From CAVSVP01 sp963731125 (GTDB taxonomy: Bacteria > Pseudomonadota > Gammaproteobacteria > Competibacterales > Competibacteraceae): 64,000 bases of DNA. The notes beneath the pieces were generated by a model that was not told where the DNA came from, made no database searches, and worked only from the letters and a program-made list of their open reading frames with translations. The translations under genes were made by a program, and so were the position numbers. Below are positions 17,630 to 27,348 of this stretch, piece after piece. The stretch is taken from the NCBI GenBank assembly GCA_963731125.1, contig CAVSVP010000025.1, positions 30,452 to 94,451 of the forward strand. Direction: 5' to 3'. Within the stretch, counting starts at the first letter, position 1. The number at the start of each line of letters is the position of its first letter.

Positions 17630-18691
17630 TCATCCCCTCGGTACGGCTCCCGCATCGACCATACCGGCCCGCGTCCGCGTTTCAGCGTATTCATAAGAGG
17701 GACTCTTATAGCTTTCCAGAATCTTGATGTAATTGGCCCGTTGAAACGCGCTGGGATTATCGACTTTTTGCTGGCTCATGGAGCCCTTCATCTGTTGCAC
17801 GGACGTGTACTTTTTCCGCTCCATCCATGTGCTTAAGCCGTTGACGAGCGTAGTCAGGTGACCGATGCCATGTCTGAGTAATGCCGAAGTGGTCATGACG
17901 GCGTCCGCACCAGCCATCAGATATTTGACGATTTCTTCGGGACCCTCTACACCCCGGGTTGCTGCCAGAGAAGCCTTGATACGGCCATAGAGAATAGCGA
18001 TCCACAACAGGGGGAGGCGAATTTCGCTGGCCTTACTGAGTTCAAGATTGGTGAGCACTTCGAGCTTTTCCAGATCAAAATCCGGCTGATAAAAACGGTT
18101 AAACAACACCAGGGCATCGGCACCGGCATCATCAAATTGTTTTGCCATGTTGCCCATAGCGCTAAAGAAAGGGCTGAGTTTCAGGGCAACCGGAATGGAA
18201 ATCGCCGCCTTGACTGACTTGAGAATGTCCAGATAGCGCTGTTCAACTGCCTGCCCCGTCATAGTGAGGTCTGCAGCGATATAGTAGATATTTAGCTCGA
18301 TGCCTTTGGCGCCGGCCTCCTGAATTTGTTTGGCATAATCGGTCCAGCCGGTATTGGTGATGCCATTGAGACTGCCGATAATCGGAATATCGGTCGCCTC
18401 CGCGGCACGCCGCAAGGTATCCAGGTAATTATCGGGACCGACAGTGTAGTCCTCCATGGCGGGGAAATAATCCAAGGATTCTCCGTAATTGTCGCTACTT
18501 ACTTCCCAATAATGCTGAAACGCTTCGTTCTCGTAGCGTATCTGTTCCTCAAACAGAGAGAACATGACCACCGCGGCCGCACCGGCATCTTCCAGGCGCT
18601 TGATGTTGTCGACGCTTTCCGAAAGCGGCGACGCCGATGCAATAACAGGATTCTTGAGCTCTAGGCCCATATACGTCGTGCGTAAGTCCAT
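17630..18691 (-). CDS. dihydroorotate dehydrogenase-like flavoprotein
   Basis: FMN-binding TIM-barrel protein of the DHODH family (353 aa). The N-terminus MDLRTTYMGLELKNPVIASA and the loops DAGAAAVVMFSLFE and GADAVMTTSALLRHG are typical. It lies immediately downstream of nifJ in the same direction. Such DHODH-like genes are often found beside pyruvate:ferredoxin oxidoreductase genes, so a redox role tied to ferredoxin rather than pyrimidine synthesis is plausible. The true pyrD is not in the window. The function remains inferred from context. Confidence 0.85.
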   Translation of the reverse strand: MDLRTTYMGLELKNPVIASASPLSESVDNIKRLEDAGAAAVVMFSLFEEQIRYENEAFQHYWEVSSDNYGESLDYFPAMEDYTVGPDNYLDTLRRAAEATDIPIIGSLNGITNTGWTDYAKQIQEAGAKGIELNIYYIAADLTMTGQAVEQRYLDILKSVKAAISIPVALKLSPFFSAMGNMAKQFDDAGADALVLFNRFYQPDFDLEKLEVLTNLELSKASEIRLPLLWIAILYGRIKASLAATRGVEGPEEIVKYLMAGADAVMTTSALLRHGIGHLTTLVNGLSTWMERKKYTSVQQMKGSMSQQKVDNPSAFQRANYIKILESYKSPSYEYAETRTRAGMVDAGAVPRG

Positions 18692-18762
18692 GATGTCCCC
18701 TTCACTACAGTTGCACCAATAAAAATCGGCACATTGTGTTGATCGCCATACCCCTAAACGCC

Positions 18763-18791
18763 GCGCCGTGCCCTGCGAGGGCGTGCGGCGC
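18763..18791. other. GC-rich hairpin between nifJ and the DHODH-like gene
   Basis: Two stacked helices, GCGCCG/CGGCGC and GCCCT/AGGGC, with small bulges and a GCG loop lie in the 140-base gap. On the minus-strand transcript this would form a stable stem after nifJ. It has no T tract, so it may slow decay or attenuate read-through rather than terminate. Confidence 0.45.
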
Positions 18792-18831
18792 AGCAGCCGG
18801 GAAGGTTCAGAATGCTAGTCAAATACTGGGT

Positions 18832-21800
18832 TTACGCATGCAGCTTTCTAGTATCCGGTTGAAAGCCTTCCGGTCCCCGGGTTGCCATTTCCTCGTAACC
18901 GCTCCACCGCTGGTTAAGCGCCTCCTGAGCCAGGCTCATCAGACGCTCCGCCTCTGCCGGATTGCTGCGCACCAACATCTTATAGCGGAGTTCGTTATAA
19001 GCGAAATCCTTGAGGGGAATACGGGGACGTGAAGAATCCAGTATAAAGGGGTTCTCATGAGATCGGCGCACATCTGGGTTATAGCGGATAAGCGGCCAGT
19101 AGCCGCTAGCCACAGCCAAATCTTGCTGGCGCATGCCGTTTTGCAGGTTATAGCCGTGCGCAATACAATGACTGTAAGCGAGGATCAGAGAGGGACCGTT
19201 AAAGGCTTCGGCCTCCCGGAATGCCATTAGGGTCTGTTGAGGATTGCCGCCCATGGCGATCCGGGCTACATAGACATTGCCGTAGGAAATGGCCTGCATT
19301 GCCAGATCCTTTTTGCCCACTTGTTTACCCGCCGCGGCAAACTTCGCCACCGCTCCCAAGGAGGTCGCCTTGGACATTTGCCCTCCCGTGTTGGAATAGA
19401 CCTCGGTATCCATGACCAACACGTTTACGTCACGTCCACTGGCCAAGACATGGTCCAGGCCGCTGGAGCCGATATCGTAGGCCCAGCCATCACCGCCGAC
19501 AATCCAGACGCTGCGTCTGACCAGATGATCGACGACCGAGAGCAGATCCTTGGCCTTCTCGGACTCCATTTTTAACAGGCGTACCTTCAGTTCGGCCACA
19601 CGTTCCCGCTGGGTGCGCAGTTCCGATTCCGTAATCTGCGGGGCGGAGAGAATGTCGTCCACCAGTTCCGGACCCAGCTCCGCATTAAGCTCCAGGGCAA
19701 GCTGGCGAGCCATGGCCAGATGATGGTCCGCAGTAAGGCGGAAGCCAAAACCAAATTCCGCATTGTCCTCAAACAGAGAATTAGACCAGGCCGGTCCATG
19801 ACCCTCGGCGTTCTTGGTCCATGGCGTTGTCGGCAGGTTGCCGCCATAAATGGAGGAACAGCCCGTAGCGTTGGCAACAATCAGTCGGTCTCCAAACAGC
19901 TGAGAGAGCAGCTTGACGTAGGGGGTTTCCCCGCAGCCTGCGCAGGAACCGGGAAATTCGAAGAGGGGTTGCAGAAATTGGGCGCCGCGCACCGTGGAGA
20001 AGTCGACACGGGAGCGGTCGTTATAGGGAATGGTTTCGAAGAACTTAATGTTGGCCTTTTCAGCCGTTTCAATGGGTGCTTTGCGTCCCATGTTGATCGC
20101 CTTCTTGCCGGTTTCTTCGCGGCTTCTGGCGGGACAGACTTCCACACAAAGGCCGCAGCCGGTGCAATCCTCCACGTAGACCTGGAGCGTGTAGCGCGTT
20201 TCCGGAAAACCGCGGGCATCAATGGGGGCGGTTTTAAACGAAGCAGGGGCAGCATCGAGCGTTGACTCGTGATAGAACTTGGTCCGGATGACGCTGTGAG
20301 GACAGACAAAGCTACAGTTGCCGCACTGAATGCAGATCTCCGGTTCCCAGATCGGGACATATTGGGAAACATTGCGCTTTTCCCACATCGTGGTGCCCGT
20401 GGGATAGGTGCCGTCCACCGGCAGTGCGCTGACCGGCAGCTGATCGCCGTGGCCCGCCATCATCATGGCGGTAATTCGTTGGACAAATTCGGGGGCTTCG
20501 GCCGACACCACCGGCGGCATTTCCCGGGTACTGCTGACGCTTGCAGGCACTTCTACCTTATGCAGGTGGGCGACGGTGTGGTCAACGGCCTCGAAGTTCT
20601 TGCGGACCACTTCCTCGCCTTTCTTCATGTAGGTTTTTTTGATCGAGGTTTTAATTTTCTCGATCGCCTTATCCTGGGGAAGTACGCCTGAAATGGCGAA
20701 GAAGCAGGTCTGCATGACGGTGTTGATACGGGTGCCCATACCCGTGTCCCGCGCCACTTTATAGGCATCGATGACGTAGAAGGGCATTTCCTTGGCGACA
20801 ATCTGTTCTTGCACGTTGCGCGGCAGCTGGTCCCAGACTTCATCGGGTCCGTAGACACTGTTCAGCAGAAAGGTGGCACCCGGCGCCGCGTTTTTCAGCA
20901 CGTCGGCCTTTTCCAGGAAGTTGAACTGATGGCAGCCGATGAAATTGGCCGACTGTATAAGGTAAGTGGAGCGAATGGGCTCAGGTCCGAAACGCAAATG
21001 GGAAACGGTCTGGGAACCCGATTTCTTGGAATCGTAGACGAAGTACCCCTGGGCATAAAATTCCGGATCTTCGCCGATAATCTTGATGCTGTTCTTATTG
21101 GCGCCTACCGTGCCGTCGGCGCCAAGACCATAAAACATAGCCCGGACCACATTGTCCGCTTCAATGACAAAACTCGGGTCGTAGTCCAGACTGGTGTGGG
21201 AGACATCGTCGTTGATCCCGATAGTAAAGTGGTTCTTGGGATGGCTCTTGCCGAGTTCATCGAAAACCGCCTTGACCATGGCCGGGGTAAATTCCTTGGA
21301 GGAAAGCCCATAGCGGCCTCCGATCAGTTTCGGCATGCTGGCGGTCGGTAGCGTACCGTTTGCCATGGCTTCCGCCAACGCGCTCAGCACATCGAGGTAT
21401 AAGGGTTCCCCGTTAGCACCGGGCTCTTTGGTACGGTCTAGCACGGCGATGGCCTTGGTGGAAGGGGGCAGGGCATTAAGCAGGTGCTCGGCGGAAAATG
21501 GCCGGTACAGATGGACCTGGATGACGCCGATTTTTTCGCCCTGTTTTTGCAGATAAGCCATTGTCTCGCGGGCAGTTTCGACGCCTGAGCCCATCAGGAT
21601 AAGCACCCGTTGCGCATCGGAGGCGCCATAATAGTCAAACAGGTGATAACGGCGCCCGGTGAGCTCGGCGAACTTGTCCATGGCGCCTTGTACAAGGCCG
21701 GGAGTTTTCGCGTAAAAGGGGTTCACCGTTTCCCGGCCCTGGAAATAGGTGTCGGGGTTCTGAGCGGTCCCGCGCATAAAGGGGTTATCGGGGTTTAACC

Positions 21801-22422
21801 CCCGGGCCCGGTGGGCACGCACCAGATTGTCGTCGATCATCGCCCGGATCTGCGCATCGGAAAGCAGCGTCAGTTTATTCACCTCATGGGAGGTTCGAAA
21901 TCCGTCAAAGAAGTGGATAAAGGGAATCCGGGTTTCCAGCGTCGCTGCTTGGGAAATCAAAGCCATGTCGTGTGCCTCCTGCACGGAACTGGCCGCGAGC
22001 ATGGCAAATCCCGTAGCGCGTACCGCCATGACGTCCTGGTGATCGCCGAAAATGGATAGCCCCTGGGCTGCCAAAGAACGGGCAGCGACATGAAATACGG
22101 TAGGGGTTAATTCACCGGCAATTTTGTACATATTGGGAATCATCAACATGAGTCCCTGGGATGCCGTAAAAGTGGTGGTCAACGAGCCCGTTTGCAGTGC
22201 GCCGTGCACAGCACCCGCTGCACCGCCCTCGCTCTGCATTTCTGCCACCAGAGGTATGTTTCCCCAGATATTCGTCTTGCCCTCACTGGCCCATTGATCG
22301 GCCAGCTCGGCCATGGTGGAGGAGGGGGTGATCGGATAAATGCTGCAGACTTCGTTAACTCGATAGGACACGTAAGCCGCGGCTTCGTTAGCGTCTATAG
22401 TCGTTACTTGTGCGTCGCCCAT
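18832..22422 (-). CDS. nifJ: pyruvate:ferredoxin/flavodoxin oxidoreductase
   Basis: Single-chain PFOR (1196 aa) that oxidises pyruvate with CoA to acetyl-CoA, CO2 and reduced ferredoxin or flavodoxin. Domain order: pyruvate-binding domain at the N-terminus (TIDANEAAAYVSYRVNEV), a CoA-binding and gamma-type region, a 2x[4Fe-4S] ferredoxin insert (CIQCGNCSFVCPHS and CTGCGLCVEVCP), and a C-terminal TPP domain (SCAGCGETPYVKLL, then GGDGWAYDIGSSG). All cluster Cys blocks look intact. It is placed in a minus-strand run between a ferredoxin/NAD(P)H oxidoreductase and a DHODH-like gene, with PEP synthase upstream. The enzyme is oxygen-sensitive as a class, which suits low-oxygen pyruvate fermentation. 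Confidence 0.96.
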   Translation of the reverse strand: MGDAQVTTIDANEAAAYVSYRVNEVCSIYPITPSSTMAELADQWASEGKTNIWGNIPLVAEMQSEGGAAGAVHGALQTGSLTTTFTASQGLMLMIPNMYKIAGELTPTVFHVAARSLAAQGLSIFGDHQDVMAVRATGFAMLAASSVQEAHDMALISQAATLETRIPFIHFFDGFRTSHEVNKLTLLSDAQIRAMIDDNLVRAHRARGLNPDNPFMRGTAQNPDTYFQGRETVNPFYAKTPGLVQGAMDKFAELTGRRYHLFDYYGASDAQRVLILMGSGVETARETMAYLQKQGEKIGVIQVHLYRPFSAEHLLNALPPSTKAIAVLDRTKEPGANGEPLYLDVLSALAEAMANGTLPTASMPKLIGGRYGLSSKEFTPAMVKAVFDELGKSHPKNHFTIGINDDVSHTSLDYDPSFVIEADNVVRAMFYGLGADGTVGANKNSIKIIGEDPEFYAQGYFVYDSKKSGSQTVSHLRFGPEPIRSTYLIQSANFIGCHQFNFLEKADVLKNAAPGATFLLNSVYGPDEVWDQLPRNVQEQIVAKEMPFYVIDAYKVARDTGMGTRINTVMQTCFFAISGVLPQDKAIEKIKTSIKKTYMKKGEEVVRKNFEAVDHTVAHLHKVEVPASVSSTREMPPVVSAEAPEFVQRITAMMMAGHGDQLPVSALPVDGTYPTGTTMWEKRNVSQYVPIWEPEICIQCGNCSFVCPHSVIRTKFYHESTLDAAPASFKTAPIDARGFPETRYTLQVYVEDCTGCGLCVEVCPARSREETGKKAINMGRKAPIETAEKANIKFFETIPYNDRSRVDFSTVRGAQFLQPLFEFPGSCAGCGETPYVKLLSQLFGDRLIVANATGCSSIYGGNLPTTPWTKNAEGHGPAWSNSLFEDNAEFGFGFRLTADHHLAMARQLALELNAELGPELVDDILSAPQITESELRTQRERVAELKVRLLKMESEKAKDLLSVVDHLVRRSVWIVGGDGWAYDIGSSGLDHVLASGRDVNVLVMDTEVYSNTGGQMSKATSLGAVAKFAAAGKQVGKKDLAMQAISYGNVYVARIAMGGNPQQTLMAFREAEAFNGPSLILAYSHCIAHGYNLQNGMRQQDLAVASGYWPLIRYNPDVRRSHENPFILDSSRPRIPLKDFAYNELRYKMLVRSNPAEAERLMSLAQEALNQRWSGYEEMATRGPEGFQPDTRKLHA

Positions 22423-22519
22423 TCTTTAAAACTCTCCAGCCTTGGCACAGGAAGAAGTATTAACTCACTCCGCGCTGTGCTTGTGGTGATGTGTTGATTA
22501 AGCCCGTGCTGAGTGGTCG

Positions 22520-24157
22520 TTAAACGTCCGGCTCTGGGATCATCTCGATGGCATGGCAGGGACACTGTTCGAAACAGACGGCGCAACCCGTACACAGGTT
22601 GTAATCATAACGGTAGCGTTTGCCGGGTCCCAGCTTAATGACAGCGTTTTCGGGGCAAGAGCCATAACAGCCGTCGCATTCAAAGCAGTTGCCGCAGGAC
22701 AGGCAGCGCTTGGCCTCGTAAACGGCTTCTTTTTGGGTCAAACCCTCAACGACCTCTTTAAAGCCCATTTTACGCTGACCGATATCCAGATGGCTCTGCG
22801 GTCGTTGCGTCGCATCGGTGAAATACCAGACATGCAGCTTGTCGAAGGTGGCCGGCGCATGTTTCGGCGGCTTTAGGTATTTCTCGCCGTGCAGATAGGC
22901 ATCGATATGGCGCGCGGCTCTTTTACCGTGACCCACGGCAACGGTTACGGTGCGCTCGCTGGGTACCATATCGCCACCGGCAAAGATGCCCTCGTGACCG
23001 GTCATCATGTTATCGTTTACGATGACGGTGCCGTCTTTCTTAAATTCGATGCCCGCTACCCGGCGCAAAAATCCGGTATCGGTTTCCTGACCTAACGCAA
23101 GAATCAGCGAATCAGCTTCCAGGGTTTCCACTTTTCCGGTGGGACGCGGCCGTCCGTCTTCTCCGAGTTCCATCTCCTCGACCGTCATCTTACCCTCATC
23201 CATATCTTTGATGGTACGGAGCCAGTGGATTTTAACGCCTTCTTCAACAGCTTCATCTGCCTCGAAGGCATGGGCCGGCATTTGCTCGCGGGTGCGGCGG
23301 TAGATAATCATGGCTTCTTCCGCGCCTAGCCGTCGGGCAACCCGCGCCGCGTCCATGGCGGTGTTACCGGCCCCATAAATGGCCACTCGCCGGCCCAGTT
23401 TCGGCGCCTCGCCCATTTCTACGCTACGCAGAAAGCTGACGGCATCCAGCATCTTACTGGCATCCCGGGCGGGGATATCGACACGCTTGCTCAGGTGGGC
23501 GCCAATGGCAATAAATACCGCGTCGAAGTTACCGGCCTCCTTTTCAGCTGCCACATCCTCGACTTTATGATTGAGCACGATCTTGACGCCCATGTCTTCG
23601 ATCCGTTTAATTTCTTTATCCAGGTCTGCTCTGGGCAGCCGGTAAGCAGGGATGCCGAAGTGCATCATACCTCCGGCCAGCGGGCCGGCTTCATGAATTT
23701 CTACGCTATGGCCTAAACGGGTAAGATGGTAGGCTGCAGACAGACCACTGGGGCCTGCGCCGATGATCAACACCCGCTTGCCGCTGGGCTCGGCGTCGTA
23801 TTCGGGTTGCCAGCCTTGTTCGCTGGCCATATCGCCGAGGAAGCGTTCCACGGCATGAATACTGACGGCGCTGTCCAGCTTCGCCCGGTTACAGTTGCTT
23901 TCGCAGGGGTGATAGCAGACGCGGCCATGCACGGCGGGCATGGGATTGTCCCGAATCAGGGTTTGCCAAGCTTCTTTAAAACGACCCGCCTGGGCGTGAG
24001 CCAGCCAAGCCTGGATATCTTCCCCCGCGGGACAGGCGTTGTTGCAGGGGGGTAGCAGGTCAACGTAGAGGGGGCGCTGGGTGCGAAACGGACCCGCGGT
24101 AGTCTTCCCATGGGTCAGGTCCAGCGGACGGGTCATATCGGTTGGCTTGTCAGTCAT
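22520..24157 (-). CDS. GltD-like FAD/NAD(P)H oxidoreductase with C-terminal 4Fe-4S ferredoxin domain
   Basis: The N-terminal GltD domain carries the cluster-binding Cys block PCNNACPAGEDI. Two Rossmann motifs follow: IIGAGPSGLSAAYHL for FAD and IYGAGNTAMDAARVARRLG for NAD(P)H. The last 70 residues hold Cys blocks CLSCGNCFECDGCYGSCPE and CTGCAVCFEQCPCHA, enough for two 4Fe-4S clusters. It is not true glutamate synthase, since no gltB is present. Position directly upstream of nifJ suggests it moves electrons between PFOR-reduced ferredoxin and NAD(P)H. An upstream GTG overlaps the GAGGAG ribosome-binding site, so ATG 24157 (545 aa) is chosen. Confidence 0.9.
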   Translation of the reverse strand: MTDKPTDMTRPLDLTHGKTTAGPFRTQRPLYVDLLPPCNNACPAGEDIQAWLAHAQAGRFKEAWQTLIRDNPMPAVHGRVCYHPCESNCNRAKLDSAVSIHAVERFLGDMASEQGWQPEYDAEPSGKRVLIIGAGPSGLSAAYHLTRLGHSVEIHEAGPLAGGMMHFGIPAYRLPRADLDKEIKRIEDMGVKIVLNHKVEDVAAEKEAGNFDAVFIAIGAHLSKRVDIPARDASKMLDAVSFLRSVEMGEAPKLGRRVAIYGAGNTAMDAARVARRLGAEEAMIIYRRTREQMPAHAFEADEAVEEGVKIHWLRTIKDMDEGKMTVEEMELGEDGRPRPTGKVETLEADSLILALGQETDTGFLRRVAGIEFKKDGTVIVNDNMMTGHEGIFAGGDMVPSERTVTVAVGHGKRAARHIDAYLHGEKYLKPPKHAPATFDKLHVWYFTDATQRPQSHLDIGQRKMGFKEVVEGLTQKEAVYEAKRCLSCGNCFECDGCYGSCPENAVIKLGPGKRYRYDYNLCTGCAVCFEQCPCHAIEMIPEPDV

Positions 24158-24292
24158 AATGGTACTCCTCACGCCGGCGAGGTGGAAGGTTCCGAATACG
24201 TCATGGTGTGCCTGTACTGATGAGATAGGCAGGCAGAACAGTTAAAACATTTCACTTTGTCCTTCGCCATTATCTATCCAGGACGGGTAAAG

Positions 24293-24338
24293 CGTGCACC
24301 GCGCGCGTAGCCGCTGGCGGCTACGCGCGCGGTGCACG
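24293..24338. repeat. perfect 22-bp inverted repeat with 2-base spacer
   Basis: Two 22-base arms, fully complementary and very GC-rich, are separated by TG in the 205-base gap between ppsA and the GltD-like gene. The minus-strand transcript would fold into an extremely stable hairpin about 24 bases after the ppsA stop. No T tract follows. Likely roles are termination, attenuation or protection of the ppsA 3' end. It does not match any flanking repeat I could find in the window. Confidence 0.75.
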
Positions 24339-24362
24339 GAGGGGTGGCTTCGCAATGAAACG

Positions 24363-26765
24363 TTAGGCGACGCCGAGTTTCTTCTCTGTTTCCAGCACCA
24401 CCTGGGTCATCGGCAGTACGCTGTCGGGATTCAAAGACATGGATTCAATGCCTTGCTCCACCAACCAGCGGGTGATTTCCGGAAAGTCCGAGGGAGCTTG
24501 TCCGCAAATGCCAACGTATTTGCCATGCTTCTTGCAGGCTTTGATGGCCATATCCATCAGTTTGAGCACCGCTTCGTTGCGTTCGTCGCCGCCGGTCATC
24601 CCCGCGTCGCGGTCCATGCCCAGCGTCAGCTGGGTTAAATCGTTGGAGCCGATGGAAAAGCCGTCGCATTTCTCCAGAAACTGATCCGCCAGCAGGGCAT
24701 TGGACGGAATCTCGCACATAAAGACCACTTGCAGGCCTTTTTCACCCCGCCCCAGGCCGTTTTTCGCCAAGATACCGAGCACGTCATCCGCCTCGTTCAG
24801 GGTGCGGACAAAGGGAATCATGATTTTCACATTGTCCAGCCCCATTTCTTCGCGGACCTTCCTGATGGCCTTGCACTCCAGGCCAAAACTTTCGGCGAAA
24901 GCCTTAGAAGGATAGCGGTAAGCGCCGCGGAACCCGATCATCGGGTTCTCTTCTTTGGGTTCATAGTCCCTACCGCCGAGCAATTGTGCGTACTCGTTGG
25001 ACTTGAAATCGCTCATCCGCACGATGACCGGCTTAGGATATACCGCTGCAGCGATTGTGCCGACGCCTTCCGCTAACCGCATTACGTAGAAGTCAGTCGG
25101 GCTGGGGTAGCCGGCCATTTTGTCATGGATCTGTTTCTTGGTCTGGCGGTCAAGCTTATCGTAATTGAGCAGTGCGTTGGGATGTACCCCGATACCGGTG
25201 TTGATAATAAATTCCAGCCTTGCCAGACCCACTCCTTCACAAGGCAGCTTGCAGACTTCGAAGGCCATGTCGGGATTGGCCAGGTTCAGCATAATCTTGG
25301 TCTTGGGCTTACCTAAATGGGTCAGGTCGATCTGGGATTTCTCGAAGGGCAGTAAACCTTCATAGATATAACCCACGTCGCCTTCGCAGCAGGAGACCGT
25401 CACTTCCTCGCCATCGCCGATAAGGGTGGTCGCGTTGCCGCAACCCACGACTGCAGGAATCCCCAGCTCCCGGGAAATAATAGCGGCGTGGCAGGTGCGT
25501 CCTCCGCGGTTGGTCACAATCGCGGCGGCCACTTTCATTACCGGTTCCCAGTCGGGGTCGGTCATGTCCGTAACGAGAATATCGCCCGGTTGCACCTGAT
25601 TGATATGTTCGACACTGGCGATGACCCGCGTCCTGCCTGTACCAATCTTGGAGCCGACACTCTTGCCCTCACAGATGATCGTGCCGCGCCGCTCCAGTTT
25701 GTACACCTCGTGAATTAAGGCGCTCTTGGCGGACTGCACGGTTTCGGGGCGCGCCTGGACGATGTACAGCTCGCCATCGAACCCGTCTTTGGCCCATTCA
25801 ATGTCCATCGGCCTGTGTTTGCCGGCCTTCATGGAATAGTGCTCTTCGATGGTGACGGCATACTTGGCCAGCGTTAACGCGTCGTCATCGGTAATACTAA
25901 ATTTTTCCTGGTCACGAACATCCACGTCGATATTGTGGGTGGAAACGCCCGCTGCGGTGTCGTCGCCGTAAATCATCTTGATCAATTTGCGACCCCGCCG
26001 ACGCTTGAGGATGGGGCGAAAACCGTCCTTCAGGGTAGGCTTAAAAACATAGAATTCATCGGGGTCGACGGCTCCCTGCACCACGTTTTCACCGAGTCCG
26101 TAGGCGCTGGTAATAAAGACCGCATCGCGAAAGCCCGATTCTGTATCCAGCGTAAATATGACGCCGGAACTTGCCTTATCGGAACGCACCATTTCCTGCA
26201 CGCCGATGGACAGGGCCACATCCATATGCTTAAAGCCTTGATGGACCCGGTAGGAAATAGCGCGGTTGGTAAATAGAGAGGCAAAGACTCGCTTGCAGGT
26301 ATACAGCAGATTTTCGGCGCCGCGAATGTTTAGGTAGGTCTCCTGCTGCCCGGCGAAAGAGGCATCAGGTAGGTCTTCGGCGGTGGCTGAGCTACGTACG
26401 GCCACGTCGCGCGGCCCCCGATCGCCGCTTAATTCTTGGTAGGCGGCCACGATTTCGTCGGCCAAGTCTTGCGGCATTTCGCCTTTACGGACCCATTCCC
26501 GGATCTGATGGCCCGTGGTGGCCAGCGCGTCCACGTCGGTGGTGTCCAGATTATCCAGGGCTTCGGCAATCTTCTCGTGAAGATTATTGTGGTCGATGTA
26601 GTAGCGGTAGGCATCTGCCGTCGTGGCGAAGCCATTGGGAACCTTAATGTTTTTTCCGGAAAGTTCCCGATACATTTCTCCCAGAGACGAATTCTTACCA
26701 CCTACCTGGGGTACATCATGAACGCCGAGTTCAACAAAACGTTTAATATGCTTGTACTGCTGCAT
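24363..26765 (-). CDS. ppsA: phosphoenolpyruvate synthase
   Basis: Converts pyruvate, ATP and water to PEP, AMP and phosphate. It has an N-terminal nucleotide-binding domain (VPNGFATTADAYRYYID; RSSATAEDLPDASFAGQQET), a central swivelling domain with the phospho-His in GGRTCHAAIISRELGIPAVV near residue 424, and a C-terminal PEP-binding barrel (CEIPSNALL, GSNDLTQLTLGMDRD). The 800-aa length is usual. It is the first gene of the minus-strand metabolic run; together with PFOR it allows carbon to pass either way around pyruvate. Confidence 0.96.
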   Translation of the reverse strand: MQQYKHIKRFVELGVHDVPQVGGKNSSLGEMYRELSGKNIKVPNGFATTADAYRYYIDHNNLHEKIAEALDNLDTTDVDALATTGHQIREWVRKGEMPQDLADEIVAAYQELSGDRGPRDVAVRSSATAEDLPDASFAGQQETYLNIRGAENLLYTCKRVFASLFTNRAISYRVHQGFKHMDVALSIGVQEMVRSDKASSGVIFTLDTESGFRDAVFITSAYGLGENVVQGAVDPDEFYVFKPTLKDGFRPILKRRRGRKLIKMIYGDDTAAGVSTHNIDVDVRDQEKFSITDDDALTLAKYAVTIEEHYSMKAGKHRPMDIEWAKDGFDGELYIVQARPETVQSAKSALIHEVYKLERRGTIICEGKSVGSKIGTGRTRVIASVEHINQVQPGDILVTDMTDPDWEPVMKVAAAIVTNRGGRTCHAAIISRELGIPAVVGCGNATTLIGDGEEVTVSCCEGDVGYIYEGLLPFEKSQIDLTHLGKPKTKIMLNLANPDMAFEVCKLPCEGVGLARLEFIINTGIGVHPNALLNYDKLDRQTKKQIHDKMAGYPSPTDFYVMRLAEGVGTIAAAVYPKPVIVRMSDFKSNEYAQLLGGRDYEPKEENPMIGFRGAYRYPSKAFAESFGLECKAIRKVREEMGLDNVKIMIPFVRTLNEADDVLGILAKNGLGRGEKGLQVVFMCEIPSNALLADQFLEKCDGFSIGSNDLTQLTLGMDRDAGMTGGDERNEAVLKLMDMAIKACKKHGKYVGICGQAPSDFPEITRWLVEQGIESMSLNPDSVLPMTQVVLETEKKLGVA

Positions 26766-27348
26766 GTAGTACTCTCCTTAATCAAGTGGGGTGCATATTA
26801 TGTAGACACCCGGGGCCACTCACGGACCCGGGAAAACTACCCTGACAGGGTGCTGAAAAACGCATGAACTGCGAGGACGTTCACCTGATCTAAGTGATAT
26901 CGCCGCATTTTATTATTGGTTAACACCGGTTTGGGTTACAGGAATTTGCTTGCTCATAATCCATCAAAATTAATGTCCGGGACAACTAATAAGGAAAGCA
27001 GCAAACGGTATACCACGCAAGGGTTGTGGTGAAAAAAATCTTTTTTGTTGATATTTTATGGATTACTGATTTTTGTGGCTGAGAACAGGATGTCGCTGCC
27101 TCAGGTCGGTGCATTATCTTGTCATCATTGCGCTATGACGGTTCGTTCAGACACAGTAAACACGATTATTTTTACAAAATTAAAACATATTATTAAGTAC
27201 AGTTTAGGCACAAAAATTGATTCTGATCAATTTAACTGAAAGTAGATCTATTATTCTCTATAGCAGAGCTTGGTCAAGCCTGCCATAATTAATCTTAATT
27301 TTAATACAAAACCCTATAAACTGTAGCTCAACGGTCGCGGAAATCCTC
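26766..27348. other. intergenic region between divergent ppsA and hyp operon
   Basis: About 580 bases, visibly A+T-rich in its right half. No gene is supported; a 64-codon frame at 27045-27239 has no family look. The right part carries an FNR-type palindrome and a plausible promoter for the hyp genes, listed separately. The left part must hold the ppsA promoter, but I see no clear sigma-70 pair there. Confidence 0.5.
27217..27265 (+). promoter_or_regulatory. FNR/ANR-type site and likely promoter of the hyp operon
   Basis: TTGAT-TCTG-ATCAA at 27217-27230 is a perfect match to the FNR consensus TTGATNNNNATCAA. A -10-like TATTCT lies at 27252-27257, which predicts a start near 27264-27265. The palindrome centre would then be close to -41.5, the position of FNR in class II activated promoters. 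It lies about 120 bases before hypC. Seen directly: the palindrome and the spacing. Inferred: activation under low oxygen. Confidence 0.7.

Noticed and set aside
26840..26900. Motif resembling the end of an insertion sequence (AGGGTGCTGAAAAACGC)
   Set aside because: No partner inverted repeat or target duplication was found nearby.
26930..26960. Possible sigma-54 promoter before the hyp operon
   Set aside because: The GG and GC pairs are 12-13 bases apart; 10 are needed.
27045..27239. 64-codon frame upstream of hypC
   Set aside because: A+T-rich chance frame that covers the FNR-type site; no family resemblance.
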